From NCBI GenBank assembly GCA_039586575.1, contig JBDHKD010000001.1, positions 1 through 64,000 of the forward strand: a stretch of 64,000 nt of DNA, written 5' to 3'. The first letter of the stretch is position 1. Each line of letters opens with the position of its first letter. This DNA is from G020344215 sp039586575. GTDB lineage: Bacteria; Gemmatimonadota; Gemmatimonadetes; Palauibacterales; KS3-K002. Made by a program: the position numbers and the translations under genes. Below the pieces are notes generated by a model that did no database searches, had not been told where the DNA came from, and saw only the letters and a program-made list of their open reading frames with translations. Positions 50,919-60,052 of the stretch are shown one piece after another.

Positions 50919-52256
50919 ATGCCTGTCCAAAAGCGACGCACGTTCAGACACGGCGTTCATCCGCCCGAGCTCAAGGAGCTGACCGAAGGGAAGAAGATCC
51001 GCCGGATGCCGTTTCCGGATGAGGTCATTCTTCCACTCAGTCAACACACCGGGGCGCCAGCCAAGCCGATCGTCGCCGAAGGCGACCGGGTAGAACGCGG
51101 CGACAAGGTCGCCGTGGCCGATGGCTTCATCTCCTCGCCCGTCCATGCCTCTGCTAGCGGCACCGTCGCGGGGATCGACCTCTGGCCGCACCCCGACGGT
51201 ACCTACAAGCCGGCGGTCCGCATCAGCGTCGATCCGTACTCGGCGCAGGCGCCGCGACCGCGCATCGTTCCCCGCTGGGAAGGGCTGACACCGAAAGAGA
51301 TCGTACAGGCGGTCCAGGACGCCGGCGTCGTCGGTCTGGGTGGCGCTGCGTTCCCCACGCATGTCAAACTGTCGCCGCCGCCCGACGCGCAGATCGACAC
51401 GGTCGTCATCAACGGCTGTGAGTGCGAGCCCTATCTGACGACCGACCACCACATCATGGCGGAGTACCCGGAGCGAGTGCACATGGGCGTTCGGATCATG
51501 ATGCGCACGCTGGGGGTCGATCGTGCGATGATCGGCATCGAGAAGAACAAGCCGGACGCGATCGAGGCGATCCAGGCCACGGTACCCTCGGATCTCAACG
51601 TTACCGTGCATCCGGTGACGGTGAAGTACCCACAGGGTGCGGAGAAGATGCTGATCAAAGCGCTGCTCGACCGCGAAGTCCCGTCGGGCAAGTTGCCGAT
51701 GCACGTGGGAGCCTTAGTCCAGAACGTGGGAAGTTGCGCGGCGATCGCCGAGGTGTTCGACACGGGGCTGCCGCTCATCGAGCGGATCGTCACGATCACC
51801 GGGTTGGGCGTACGTCAGCCGGCTAACCTGATCGTACCGGTGGGCACCAAGGTGGGCGATCTGATCGAGGCCGCCGGCGGTCTGACGGAGGACGCGCACG
51901 AGATCGTGTTCGGCGGTCCGATGATGGGGGCACCGCAGGCGAGTCTCGACACGCCGATCCTCAAGGGCGTCACGGGTGTGATCGTTCTCTCCAAGGACGA
52001 GACCCGAACCAAAGACTCGTACAACTGCATTCGCTGCGGTCACTGCCTGGATGCCTGTCCCGTCTTCCTTAACCCGCAGCGCTTGGGCGCGATGGCCAGG
52101 GCGGGGCGCTATGAGGAGATGGAGGACCTTCACATCTGGGACTGCATGCTCTGCGGCTGCTGTTCCTACGTTTGCCCCTCCAACATCCCGCTGTCGCAGC
52201 TGTTCCAGGTGTCGCGAACGGCGTTGCGGCGGCTCAAGGCGCTGGCCGCCGCATGA
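50919..52256 (+). CDS. rnfC: RnfC, NADH-binding Fe-S subunit
   Basis: This 445-residue subunit binds FMN and NADH and passes electrons to the membrane complex. The GLGGAAFPTHVK flavin/NADH motif and INGCECEPYLTTD are typical. Two [4Fe-4S] sites are C370/C373/C376/C380 and C409/C412/C415/C419. No clear ribosome site is seen upstream, where the tandem repeat lies. It starts the rnfCDGEA run and overlaps rnfD by four bases. Confidence 0.95.
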   Translation: MPVQKRRTFRHGVHPPELKELTEGKKIRRMPFPDEVILPLSQHTGAPAKPIVAEGDRVERGDKVAVADGFISSPVHASASGTVAGIDLWPHPDGTYKPAVRISVDPYSAQAPRPRIVPRWEGLTPKEIVQAVQDAGVVGLGGAAFPTHVKLSPPPDAQIDTVVINGCECEPYLTTDHHIMAEYPERVHMGVRIMMRTLGVDRAMIGIEKNKPDAIEAIQATVPSDLNVTVHPVTVKYPQGAEKMLIKALLDREVPSGKLPMHVGALVQNVGSCAAIAEVFDTGLPLIERIVTITGLGVRQPANLIVPVGTKVGDLIEAAGGLTEDAHEIVFGGPMMGAPQASLDTPILKGVTGVIVLSKDETRTKDSYNCIRCGHCLDACPVFLNPQRLGAMARAGRYEEMEDLHIWDCMLCGCCSYVCPSNIPLSQLFQVSRTALRRLKALAAA

Positions 52257-53257
52257 GTGCTCCGCGGTTTCTGGTTACCGCCTCTCCCCACCTGATGGGG
52301 CCGGTTTCCACGCCCAAGATCATGTGGAACGTGGTGGGCAGCCTGGTGCCGGTCGTCCTCGCGGCTTCCTTCTTCTTCGGCTTCGGTGCGCTCCTGGTCA
52401 TCGCAGCGTCGACGTTCGGGGCCGCCGTCACCGAGCTCGTGTTCGGCCGCCGCGGGTCGCTGCAGGACGGGTCGGGGGCGATCACCGGCCTGCTACTCGG
52501 TCTCACGTTGCCGCCCGGCTTCCCGCTCTGGATGGCCTTCTTGGGCGGCGTGGTCGCCATCGCTTTCGGCAAACTCATCTTCGGCGGACTGGGCCAGAAC
52601 ATCTTCAACCCGGCGCTGCTGGGGCGGGCGTTCTTGCAGGCGGCTTTCCCCGTGGCGATCACGACCTGGCCGACCGGCAATGAGGGCTGGTGGGACCTCA
52701 ATCCTCAGCAGGTCACGCTGCCGCTGATGGGCGCGGGTGGGGCGGATACGGTCACCGGCGCCACGCCGCTCGGACTGTGGAAGTTCGAGCGTGTGGCCAC
52801 CGACGTGGTCGATCTGTTGACGGGGGCGATTGGCGGCTCGGCCGGCGAGACGTCGGCTCTGGTGATCACGGTCTGCGGGCTGTACCTGGCGGCGCGCAAT
52901 TTCCTCAACTGGCGGATCCCGGTCAGCATCTTCTTCACGGTCTTCGTGTTGTCGGGCGCGCTCTTCCTGCTCGATGCGAGCCGCTACCCGAGCCCGGCCT
53001 TCATGCTCTTCTCCGGCGGTCTGATGCTCGGCGCCTGGTTCATGGCCACCGATATGGTCACCTCACCGGTCACCAACAAGGGCTGCTGGATCTTCGGCGC
53101 GGGGATTGGAGCCTTGGTCGTGATCATCCGGCTGTGGGGCGGGCTCCCAGAAGGCGTGATGTACGCGATCCTGCTGATGAACGCCCTGGTCCCCTACATC
53201 AATCAGTGGACTCAGCCCGCTGTGTTCGGCACCCGCGTTGGGGAGGCGACCTCGTGA
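52253..53257 (+). CDS. rnfD: RnfD membrane subunit
   Basis: This 334-residue protein starts at MSAPRFLV, overlapping rnfC as ATGA. It has about ten transmembrane segments. The region DTVTGATPLG contains the threonine expected to carry covalent FMN, and SGAITGLLLGLTLPP is typical of the NqrB/RnfD family. The FMN would be attached by the ApbE protein encoded downstream. Confidence 0.95.
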   Translation: MSAPRFLVTASPHLMGPVSTPKIMWNVVGSLVPVVLAASFFFGFGALLVIAASTFGAAVTELVFGRRGSLQDGSGAITGLLLGLTLPPGFPLWMAFLGGVVAIAFGKLIFGGLGQNIFNPALLGRAFLQAAFPVAITTWPTGNEGWWDLNPQQVTLPLMGAGGADTVTGATPLGLWKFERVATDVVDLLTGAIGGSAGETSALVITVCGLYLAARNFLNWRIPVSIFFTVFVLSGALFLLDASRYPSPAFMLFSGGLMLGAWFMATDMVTSPVTNKGCWIFGAGIGALVVIIRLWGGLPEGVMYAILLMNALVPYINQWTQPAVFGTRVGEATS

Positions 53258-53946
53258 GCGGCAACGGCGGCAGCGATGTGACCAGCGGCCAGCGCGTCCT
53301 GCCGCAGGCATCGTCCCAGCGACCGGAGGTGCCCTCCTGGCGGCTCCTGGTGACGCTGGGTAGCGCCGGCGCCTTGGCCGGTCTGCTGCTCGTGTTCGTC
53401 TATTACCTGACCCAGCCGGCCATCCAGGCCTACAAAGCGCGGATGCTCAGGGAGGCGGTCCAGGAGGTGCTGAAAGGACCGCAGCGTTGGGACACGCTTT
53501 ACGTCTACGAGGGGGCGCTCACACCCCAGCCACCGGCGGATGTGGACGCTGCGAGCCTCGAGATGGTCTTCCTGGGGTACGGCGCGGACGGCGAGCGGCT
53601 CGGTTTCGCGATCAGCGGCGCCGAGCCGGGCTTCCAGGACCTCATCGAATTGATCTTCGGCTACGATCCGCAGGCCGGGACCGTGATCGGTATGAAAGTG
53701 CTGGCGAACAAGGAGACGCCAGGTCTCGGTGACAAGATCGTCAAGGACAGCGCCTTTGTCGCCGAGTTCGATGGGCCGCAAGCCCCGCTCGCCGGCGTCA
53801 AGTCGGGCCGCGCGACCGGCGCCGCCAACGAAGTCGACATGATCACCGGCGCCACCATATCGTCGCGTACCGTGATCAGGATCATCAACAACAGGCTCGA
53901 GCGCCTGAGGCCGATACTGGAGGCGTATCTGGAGGAGGCGAGCTGA
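53254..53946 (+). CDS. rnfG: RnfG, covalent-FMN periplasmic subunit
   Basis: This 230-residue subunit starts at the GTG at 53254, overlapping rnfD. One N-terminal transmembrane helix (about 32-52) is followed by an FMN-binding domain. The flavinylation motif is DMITGATISSRT (SGAT-like, Thr is the FMN acceptor), and GLGDKI precedes it, as usual in RnfG. ApbE transfers FMN to this threonine. Confidence 0.95.
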   Translation: MSGNGGSDVTSGQRVLPQASSQRPEVPSWRLLVTLGSAGALAGLLLVFVYYLTQPAIQAYKARMLREAVQEVLKGPQRWDTLYVYEGALTPQPPADVDAASLEMVFLGYGADGERLGFAISGAEPGFQDLIELIFGYDPQAGTVIGMKVLANKETPGLGDKIVKDSAFVAEFDGPQAPLAGVKSGRATGAANEVDMITGATISSRTVIRIINNRLERLRPILEAYLEEAS

Positions 53947-54605
53947 TGCCGAGGAAGACGACGGCGGCCCAGGACTTCAGGCGCGGCATCTGGCGCGAGA
54001 ACCCCGTGTTCATCCAGATGCTCGGACTTTGCCCGGCGCTTGCCGTCAGCAACACGGTGCTTAATAGCCTCGCGATGGGGCTCGCCACTTTCTTCGTGCT
54101 GTTTTGCTCCAGCGTCTTGGTCGCGACCTTCAAGAAGCTGATCCCCGCCGAGGTACGGATCTCCACCTACATCCTGATCATCGCGACGTTCGTCACGGTT
54201 GCCGACATGACGCTGGAGGCCGTGGTGCCGGAGATCCACAAGGCACTCGGTGCGTTTATCGCCTTGATCGTCGTGAACTGCATCATCTTGGGCCGGCAGG
54301 AGGCCTTCGCCTCGAAGAACACCGTCCCCCGCGCCATGATCGACGCCGTTGGCACGGGAATCGGTTTCATCATCGCGATGTTGATGATGGGCACGATTCG
54401 CGAGATTCTGGGATACGGGACCTTCCTCGGCTTTCCGCTCTTCGGGGGTAACTACGAGCCCTGGATCATCTTCATCCTCCCGCCGGGTGGCTTCTTCACT
54501 ATCGGATTCATTCTGCTGGGACTCAACTGGTGGGAACGCCGCAAGCTCGAGCGGGCGCGCTCGGGCGAGCCGCCGGCAGGTGTGGCGGTGGGGAGGGCTG
54601 CGTGA
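53946..54605 (+). CDS. rnfE: RnfE membrane subunit
   Basis: This 219-residue protein has six transmembrane segments with the paired half-motifs of the RnfA/RnfE (NqrD/E) family: ENPVFIQMLGLCPALAVSN in the first half and FIALIVVNCIILGRQEAFA in the second. The cysteines in LGLCPAL and VVNCIILG bind the [2Fe-2S] cluster shared with RnfA. It overlaps its neighbours by one base. Confidence 0.95.
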   Translation: MPRKTTAAQDFRRGIWRENPVFIQMLGLCPALAVSNTVLNSLAMGLATFFVLFCSSVLVATFKKLIPAEVRISTYILIIATFVTVADMTLEAVVPEIHKALGAFIALIVVNCIILGRQEAFASKNTVPRAMIDAVGTGIGFIIAMLMMGTIREILGYGTFLGFPLFGGNYEPWIIFILPPGGFFTIGFILLGLNWWERRKLERARSGEPPAGVAVGRAA

Positions 54606-55180
54606 TGGGGAATCTATTCTGGATCTTCATCTCGGCGATGGTGGTGAACAACTTCACCCTGGCCTACTTCTTGGGCCTCTGCCCCTTCATGGGGGTCTCG
54701 GGCCGGATCTACACGGCGCTGCGCATGGGGGCGGCAAACGTCTTCGTTCTCACGGTCGCGTCGATCTGTGCATGGTTCCTCAACACGTTCATCCTGCCCT
54801 ACGCGCCGTACCTGAAGCTGATCTCGTTTATCCTCGTGATCGCCTCGGCTGTGCAGATCACCGAGATGACGATCAAGAAGTTGAGCCCCGCACTGTTCCG
54901 GGCGCTGGGTATCTACCTGCCGCTGATCACGACGAACTGCGCGATTCTTTTCATGGCGTGGTCCCAGGCCAACCGCGGCTACAGCTTCGCCGAGGGGCTG
55001 TTCTTTGCCTGGGGTGCTGGTGCCGGATTGACAGTGGCTTTGGTGCTGATGGCTTCGATACGTGAGGATCTGGAGTACGTGGAAATACCGGCGATCGCCA
55101 GGGGTAACGCGATCGTCTTCATCATCGCCGGCATCCTCTCGCTGGCGTTCATGGGCTTTGCGGGGCTGCTGAGTTCATAA
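54605..55180 (+). CDS. rnfA: RnfA membrane subunit
   Basis: This 191-residue partner of RnfE has six transmembrane segments. MVVNNFTLAYFLGLCPFMG and ITTNCAILFMAW hold the two cluster cysteines. The start at 54605 overlaps the rnfE stop by one base; a GTG three bases upstream is a weak alternative. It ends 15 bases before the small cysteine-rich gene. Confidence 0.94.
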   Translation: MGNLFWIFISAMVVNNFTLAYFLGLCPFMGVSGRIYTALRMGAANVFVLTVASICAWFLNTFILPYAPYLKLISFILVIASAVQITEMTIKKLSPALFRALGIYLPLITTNCAILFMAWSQANRGYSFAEGLFFAWGAGAGLTVALVLMASIREDLEYVEIPAIARGNAIVFIIAGILSLAFMGFAGLLSS

Positions 55181-55195
55181 CCATTGAGGCGATAA

Positions 55196-55363
55196 ATGGC
55201 TGACCTGATCATCGTGGTACTGTTTGCGTTTACCTTCATCGGTTTCGGTTTACTTGCACGCGGTAGCGAGAGCCGTGGGTGCGGTGGCTGCCAGGGTGCG
55301 TGCAGCCCCGAAGACCTGGATCGCAACGCGGTCAGGGAGCGGAATGGACATGATGGATCCTGA
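55196..55363 (+). CDS. 55-residue NqrM-like cysteine-rich membrane protein
   Basis: This short gene is easily missed. GAGG lies seven bases before the ATG. Residues 4-21 form one transmembrane helix (ADLIIVVLFAFTFIGFGLL landmark), followed by RGSESRG and three close cysteines, C29, C32 and C36 (CX2CX3C), then a polar tail. Size and layout match NqrM (DUF539), which delivers iron to the NqrD/E centre of Na+-NQR. Here it follows rnfA and overlaps apbE by 20 bases, so an equivalent role for the RnfA/E cluster is likely. Homology to NqrM is by layout only. Confidence 0.7.
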   Translation: MADLIIVVLFAFTFIGFGLLARGSESRGCGGCQGACSPEDLDRNAVRERNGHDGS

Positions 55364-56348
55364 GCGTTCGCAACGCTGCTTGCCCAGCCGCCGCGAGTTC
55401 GTAGCGCTGGGAATCGGCGCTTTCGTCGTCGCCAGCCTGCCAGTGGCATTGAGGCGGCGGCGCGAACTGGTGCGCCGAAGCATACCGGTGATGGGAACGA
55501 TCGCCGACATCGCCGTTGTTCACCGGGATCAGCGCTATGCCCAGCGGGCCATCGACGCCGCGATCGGCGAGCTGAGGCTTGTCGATCGGACGATGACGCG
55601 CTTCGCCGATGGTTCCGATATCGGCCGTGCCAACCGTGCCGTGGCCGGCGAGCCGGTGCGTGTAGCTCCCGAGACAGCGTTGGTCATGCAGACGGCACTC
55701 GCTTGGGCGGAAGCGAGCGACGGCGCCTTCGACCCGTGCCTGGGACGCGCTATCGCGCTCTGGGATGTGGGACATCGCCAGGCGCCACCACCGCCTGAAC
55801 AGGTACGCGCGCTGGCCGATCGCCGGCTCTACCGCGCGGTGGAGCTCGGGCGGCGCGACGGCGAGCCCGTCGTCGCGCTGCACGATTCGGAAGCGGCGAT
55901 CGATCTGGGCGGGATCGCCAAAGGCTTCGGCGTCGATCGCGCCGCCGAAGCGCTGCGCTCGCACGGTATCTTCAACGGACTCGTCAACGTCGGTGGCGAC
56001 CTCTATGCCCTCGGCGTCTCGCAGGATGGCGATCCGTGGAAGATCGGGATCCGCGATCCCGACAACCCGGACGGGATCGTCGCCACCATCGAAGCCAGCG
56101 ATTGCGCGGTGGCCACGTCCGGCGACTACATCCAGTTCTTCCAGCACGGCGGCCGTCGCTACCACCACATGATCGACCCGGAAACCGGCGAGCCGTGGCT
56201 CGCCCGCTCGCGCAGCGTCACCGTGATGGCCGACAACTGCATGGCCGCCGACGCGGCCGGAACGGCGGTCTTCGGTATGGCCGAGCACCAGGCCGCAGCA
56301 TTGCTTGCCCGCAGGGCGCCGGCCGCTCGGATCGTCCACGCCGTCTGA
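55344..56348 (+). CDS. apbE: ApbE, FAD:protein FMN transferase
   Basis: This 334-residue enzyme attaches FMN to threonines of RnfG and RnfD. The start chosen is MDMMDP at 55344, with GGAG just upstream; a longer frame has no signal. A twin-arginine-like signal (SRREFVALGIGAF) suggests export. Landmarks are the TRFADGSDIGRAN, IDLGGIAKGFGVDRA, NVGGDLYALG and HHMIDPETGEP motifs, the last with the metal-binding region DAAGTAVF. It closes the rnf part of the cluster. Confidence 0.94.
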   Translation: MDMMDPERSQRCLPSRREFVALGIGAFVVASLPVALRRRRELVRRSIPVMGTIADIAVVHRDQRYAQRAIDAAIGELRLVDRTMTRFADGSDIGRANRAVAGEPVRVAPETALVMQTALAWAEASDGAFDPCLGRAIALWDVGHRQAPPPPEQVRALADRRLYRAVELGRRDGEPVVALHDSEAAIDLGGIAKGFGVDRAAEALRSHGIFNGLVNVGGDLYALGVSQDGDPWKIGIRDPDNPDGIVATIEASDCAVATSGDYIQFFQHGGRRYHHMIDPETGEPWLARSRSVTVMADNCMAADAAGTAVFGMAEHQAAALLARRAPAARIVHAV

Positions 56349-56399
56349 CGCGTCCCGGCGGCCTCCGCTGCCTGGAAAGTTCAGCAGGTAGGCTGCTTC

Positions 56400-56440
56400 T
56401 TGACATTTCTTTACCCGGGGTTCAATTTTTTAACATCCGT
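56400..56440 (+). promoter_or_regulatory. Promoter/operator region of the TetR gene
   Basis: A perfect TTGACA (56400-56405) starts an AT-rich island in GC-rich DNA. No good -10 box is at 17 bases. GTTCAATTTTTTAAC (56420-56434) is an imperfect palindrome and GTTCAA occurs again at 56440. It may be the autoregulatory site of the TetR repressor. Confidence 0.4.
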
Positions 56441-56462
56441 TCAAATCGGCCCCGGGAGCTGA

Positions 56463-57074
56463 ATGTCTGATCGGCAGGCTGCAGCCAAGTCCACCCCGCG
56501 CGTGCGGGAGAAGCGACAGCGACGTCGGGCCGAGATCCTTCACGCAGCGCTGGTCGCCTTTCGCGAGAACGGCTACCATAGCACAACCCTCGAAGACATC
56601 GCCGAGCGTCTCGGAGTCCGCAAGACGGCGCTCTATCATTATTTTCCAGACAAGGAATCGATCCTCTACGAGTGTCACCGCGAGTCGCTCGCCGAGATCG
56701 ATCGGATCATCGAGGAAGCGGAAGCGTGCTGCGAGAGGGCGAGCGAGAAACTCGCCCATCTGATTCGAGAGCACGTGCGGATCATGACCGAAGCGCTCGA
56801 GGGCTCACCGCTCACCTTCGAGGTACCGGCCCTGTCGGCCGACCGCCGCGCCGAGATCGTCAAAGCACGGGATCGCTACGAGAGATTTCTGCGTGGGCTC
56901 ATCGTGCAGGGCATGAAAGACGGTGAGTTCCGGGAGGTCGATCCCAAGATCGCGGTGTTTGTGATACTGGGCGCGATCAACTGGATTGCCCGCTGGTATC
57001 GGCCCGAGGGGGCCATACACGCACCCGAGCTTGGATCTCAGTTCGCCGAGTATCTGGTCGGCGGGTTGATGTGA
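56463..57074 (+). CDS. TetR-family transcriptional regulator
   Basis: This 203-residue regulator has the N-terminal helix-turn-helix (FRENGYHSTTLEDIAERLGV and KTALYHYFPDKESI) and a ligand-binding C-terminal half with a FadR/AcrR-like helix pattern. It is first after the rnf/apbE genes and directly before the benzoyl-CoA genes on the same strand. It likely represses that operon until an acyl- or aryl-CoA binds. The ligand is an inference. Confidence 0.9.
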   Translation: MSDRQAAAKSTPRVREKRQRRRAEILHAALVAFRENGYHSTTLEDIAERLGVRKTALYHYFPDKESILYECHRESLAEIDRIIEEAEACCERASEKLAHLIREHVRIMTEALEGSPLTFEVPALSADRRAEIVKARDRYERFLRGLIVQGMKDGEFREVDPKIAVFVILGAINWIARWYRPEGAIHAPELGSQFAEYLVGGLM

Positions 57075-57102
57075 ACTGCACTAACGCCAGTCGAGGTGAA
57101 TC

Positions 57103-58158
57103 ATGAAAGCCGTCCGACTCACCGAAGCAGGCGCGCCCCTGACGATCCAGGACCTCGCCAAGCCGGAGGCGGGCAAGGAGCAGGTCCTCGTTCAGGTCGC
57201 GGGGTGCGGCGTATGCCACACAGACATCGGGTTCTGGAAGGAGGGCGTGCCGACGAAGAAAGCGCTGCCCTTGACGCTCGGCCACGAGATTAGCGGGACC
57301 GTGGTCGAGGCGGGCTCCGAGTTCAAGCAACTGCTGGGCCGGGAAGTGATCGTGCCGGCCGTGATTCCGTGCGGCGCCTGCGAGTTGTGCAAAGAGGGTC
57401 GCGGCAACATCTGCCGCGGCCAGCTGATGCCGGGCAACGACATCGACGGCGGGTTCGCCGAGTACATCGCCACGCCGGGTCGCGGCCTGTGTGTGGTGGA
57501 GGACAGAGGAGGATACGAGCTAGCCGAGCTCTCGGTGATCGCCGATGCGGTGACCACGCCTTACCAGGCCATCGTTCGCAGCGGGCTGCGCAAAGGCGAT
57601 CTGGCCGTTGTGGTTGGCGTGGGGGGTGTGGGCACGCACTGCGTGCAGATCGCGGCAGCGTTCGGGGCTCACGTGGTCGCTATCGACGTCGATGACAAGA
57701 AGCTGAGCGCGGTCGCTGATCATGGGGCCGGGCTCACGATCAACTCGGCGGAATCGGACTTCAAGGCCATCAAGAAGCAGATCGGAGCGCAGGCCAAGGA
57801 GTGGGGCTCTGCCGCCCACAGTTGGAAGATCTTCGAGTGCTCCGGTCAGCCGGGCGGCCAGGATACCGCCTTCGGCTTGTTGACCTACGCGTCCACTCTC
57901 TTGGTGGTCGGTTTCACGCTGGCCAAGCGGGAAGTCCGCTTGAGCAACCTCATGGCGTTCGACGCGACGGTCCAGGGCACCTGGGGCTGCAAGCCGGAAC
58001 TCTATCCAGAGGCTTTGAAGCTGGTCACCGAGGACAAGGTCACCTTGAAGCCTTTCATCCAGACTTATCCGATGAGTGAAGCGCCGGACGTCGTGCAGCA
58101 GGTAGCCGATCATAAGATCGACAGGCGTGCGATTCTGATTCCGGACTGGGCGTCGTAA
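57103..58158 (+). CDS. had: 6-Hydroxycyclohex-1-ene-1-carbonyl-CoA dehydrogenase
   Basis: This 351-residue zinc alcohol dehydrogenase oxidises the hydroxyl formed after ring hydration in anaerobic benzoyl-CoA degradation. The catalytic zinc region GCGVCHTD (C38) and GHE (H61, E62), the structural zinc loop CGACELCKEGRGNIC and the Rossmann motif GVGGVG are visible. GAGGTG lies upstream. The sequence matches Had/BzdX as far as I can judge, and the next gene is the expected hydrolase, which supports the assignment. Confidence 0.9.
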   Translation: MKAVRLTEAGAPLTIQDLAKPEAGKEQVLVQVAGCGVCHTDIGFWKEGVPTKKALPLTLGHEISGTVVEAGSEFKQLLGREVIVPAVIPCGACELCKEGRGNICRGQLMPGNDIDGGFAEYIATPGRGLCVVEDRGGYELAELSVIADAVTTPYQAIVRSGLRKGDLAVVVGVGGVGTHCVQIAAAFGAHVVAIDVDDKKLSAVADHGAGLTINSAESDFKAIKKQIGAQAKEWGSAAHSWKIFECSGQPGGQDTAFGLLTYASTLLVVGFTLAKREVRLSNLMAFDATVQGTWGCKPELYPEALKLVTEDKVTLKPFIQTYPMSEAPDVVQQVADHKIDRRAILIPDWAS

Positions 58159-58171
58159 GGAGGGCCGCGCA

Positions 58172-59266
58172 ATGTTGAAGAGCCACACACTGGTTGACGG
58201 ATTGGAATTTAAGGAGATTCAGTACGAGCTGCGACCCGCGCGGGATCTTGCGGGCCAGCCGGTGAACGGGCTGTTCAATGCCTGGATCATCCTCGACAAC
58301 CCGAATCAACTCAACAGCTACACGACGGAGGCGATCAAGGAAGTCATCCTGGCGTTCCGCCAGGCCAGCATGGACCGGAGCGTCAACTGCTGCGTCTTCA
58401 CAGCGGTCGGCGACAGGGCGTTCTGTACCGGTGGGAATACCAAAGAGTACGCCGAGTACTACGCCGGAAACCCGCAGGAATACAAGCAGTACATGCGTCT
58501 GTTCAATGACATGATCGACGCCATCCTGCGCTGTGACAAGCCGGTCATCAATCGCGTCAACGGGATGCGGCTGGCCGGAGGCCAGGAGATCGGTATGGCC
58601 TGCGATTTCACGGTTGCCGCGGATACAGCGCGCTTCGGACAGGCCGGCCCCAAGCACGGATCGGCGCCCGATGGCGGCTCCACCGACTTCCTGCCGTTGT
58701 ACGTCGGCTTCTCGCGAGCCATGGAGAGCGGTGTTCTCTGCGAGATGTGGAGCGCTCACAAGGCTCTGTTCATCGGTCTGATCAACGAGGTCGTGCCGGT
58801 ACTGAAGGTCGACGGGAAGTGGATCCCCAACCCGATGGTTGTGACCGACCGCTTCATCGACGAGTTCGGCAACATCGTGTATGGCGACTTCAAGGGGGGC
58901 GCAGGCAGAGACGCTGCCAAAGAGATCCTCGGCAAAGCCGAGACCGATTTCAGCAAACTGGACGAGGCGGTGGAGAATCTGTGCACGAAGATCCTCATGC
59001 TGATGCCGGATTGCGTGTCGAAGACCATCAACGGCCTACGGAAGCACAAGCAGTGGCACTGGGACAACACGAACGTGACGAACCGTGAATGGTTGGCCCT
59101 CAATATGATGACGGAAGCGAAGGCTGGCTTCCGGGCGTTCAACGAGGGGCCCAAGGGCAAGCGTGAGGTGGATTTCATCAAACTGCGGCAGTTGCTGGCG
59201 GAGGGGCATCCCTGGGACGACGAGCTGATCAGGGCGATCTCCCCGCAATATCAGCAGGAAGGTTGA
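58172..59266 (+). CDS. oah: 6-Oxocyclohex-1-ene-1-carbonyl-CoA hydrolase (ring-opening)
   Basis: This 364-residue crotonase-fold enzyme (Oah/BamA/BzdY) adds water and opens the ring to 3-hydroxypimelyl-CoA. The family signatures DRAFCTGGNTKEYAEYY, LAGGQEIGMACDF and GPKHGSAPDGGSTDFLP are all present, as is the long C-terminal part with CVSKTINGLRKHKQWHWD. BamA is a standard marker of anaerobic aromatic degradation. GGAGG precedes the ATG. It lies 13 bases after had. Confidence 0.96.
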   Translation: MLKSHTLVDGLEFKEIQYELRPARDLAGQPVNGLFNAWIILDNPNQLNSYTTEAIKEVILAFRQASMDRSVNCCVFTAVGDRAFCTGGNTKEYAEYYAGNPQEYKQYMRLFNDMIDAILRCDKPVINRVNGMRLAGGQEIGMACDFTVAADTARFGQAGPKHGSAPDGGSTDFLPLYVGFSRAMESGVLCEMWSAHKALFIGLINEVVPVLKVDGKWIPNPMVVTDRFIDEFGNIVYGDFKGGAGRDAAKEILGKAETDFSKLDEAVENLCTKILMLMPDCVSKTINGLRKHKQWHWDNTNVTNREWLALNMMTEAKAGFRAFNEGPKGKREVDFIKLRQLLAEGHPWDDELIRAISPQYQQEG

Positions 59267-59294
59267 CCGGGTCGGAAGAGAAAAGGACGAAGTC

Positions 59295-60044
59295 ATGGAT
59301 CTAGGCTTGGAAGGCAAGAACGCCATCGTAACCGGGGGCAGCATCGGTATCGGCGCGGCCATCGCCCGGGGGCTGGCGCGCGAGGGCTGCGACGTTGCGA
59401 TCAACTACCGCCGGCATGACACCGAGGCGAAAGAAGTGGTCGGGGTGATCGAGGCGCTGGGCAGACGCGGGCTGGCGATCAAAGCGGATGTCTCGAGCTA
59501 CGCCGATGCTCAGAACATGGTCGATACCGTCGTCAAGGAGTTCGGCCGGCTGGACATCATGGTCTGCAACGCCGGCATCAATTGGGACGGTGTGATCTGG
59601 AAGATGACGGAGGAGCAGTTCGACACGGTGATCAACGTTAACCTGAAGGGTTACTTCAACTACAATAAGGCCGCCGCCATCGTCTTCAAAGACCAGAAGG
59701 GCGGCAAGATCGTGAACATCTCCTCCATCAATGGCCTCAGAGGCAAGTTCGCGCAGGTCAATTACTCTGCGTCAAAGGGCGGAGAGATCGCGATGAGCAA
59801 GTCGCTGGCCCGGGAGCTGGGCAAGTTCAACGTCAACGTCAACGTTGTCGCCCCGGGCATGGTCATGACCGAGATGGCCGAGGGCATCCCGCCCGAGTTC
59901 CTCACCAAGGCCATGGACGAGACGGCGCTCGGCCGCTTCGCTACGCCGGACGAGTGCGCGGACTTGGTGGCGTTCCTCTGCTCTGACAGGGCGCGCCATA
60001 TCACGGGTGAAGTGATCAAGATCGATGGCGGCCAGTACATGTAG
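59295..60044 (+). CDS. SDR oxidoreductase, possible 3-hydroxypimelyl-CoA dehydrogenase
   Basis: This 249-residue short-chain dehydrogenase has the TGGSIGIG nucleotide motif, NAG at about 90, and the catalytic S144, Y157 and K161 (YSASK). AAAGGA lies upstream. It resembles 3-oxoacyl reductases. Between the ring hydrolase and a thiolase gene, the natural reaction is oxidation of 3-hydroxypimelyl-CoA to 3-oxopimelyl-CoA; this is inference. Other SDR roles, such as in benzylsuccinate-type beta-oxidation, remain possible. Confidence 0.85.
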   Translation: MDLGLEGKNAIVTGGSIGIGAAIARGLAREGCDVAINYRRHDTEAKEVVGVIEALGRRGLAIKADVSSYADAQNMVDTVVKEFGRLDIMVCNAGINWDGVIWKMTEEQFDTVINVNLKGYFNYNKAAAIVFKDQKGGKIVNISSINGLRGKFAQVNYSASKGGEIAMSKSLARELGKFNVNVNVVAPGMVMTEMAEGIPPEFLTKAMDETALGRFATPDECADLVAFLCSDRARHITGEVIKIDGGQYM

Positions 60045-60052
60045 GCGGTGCT

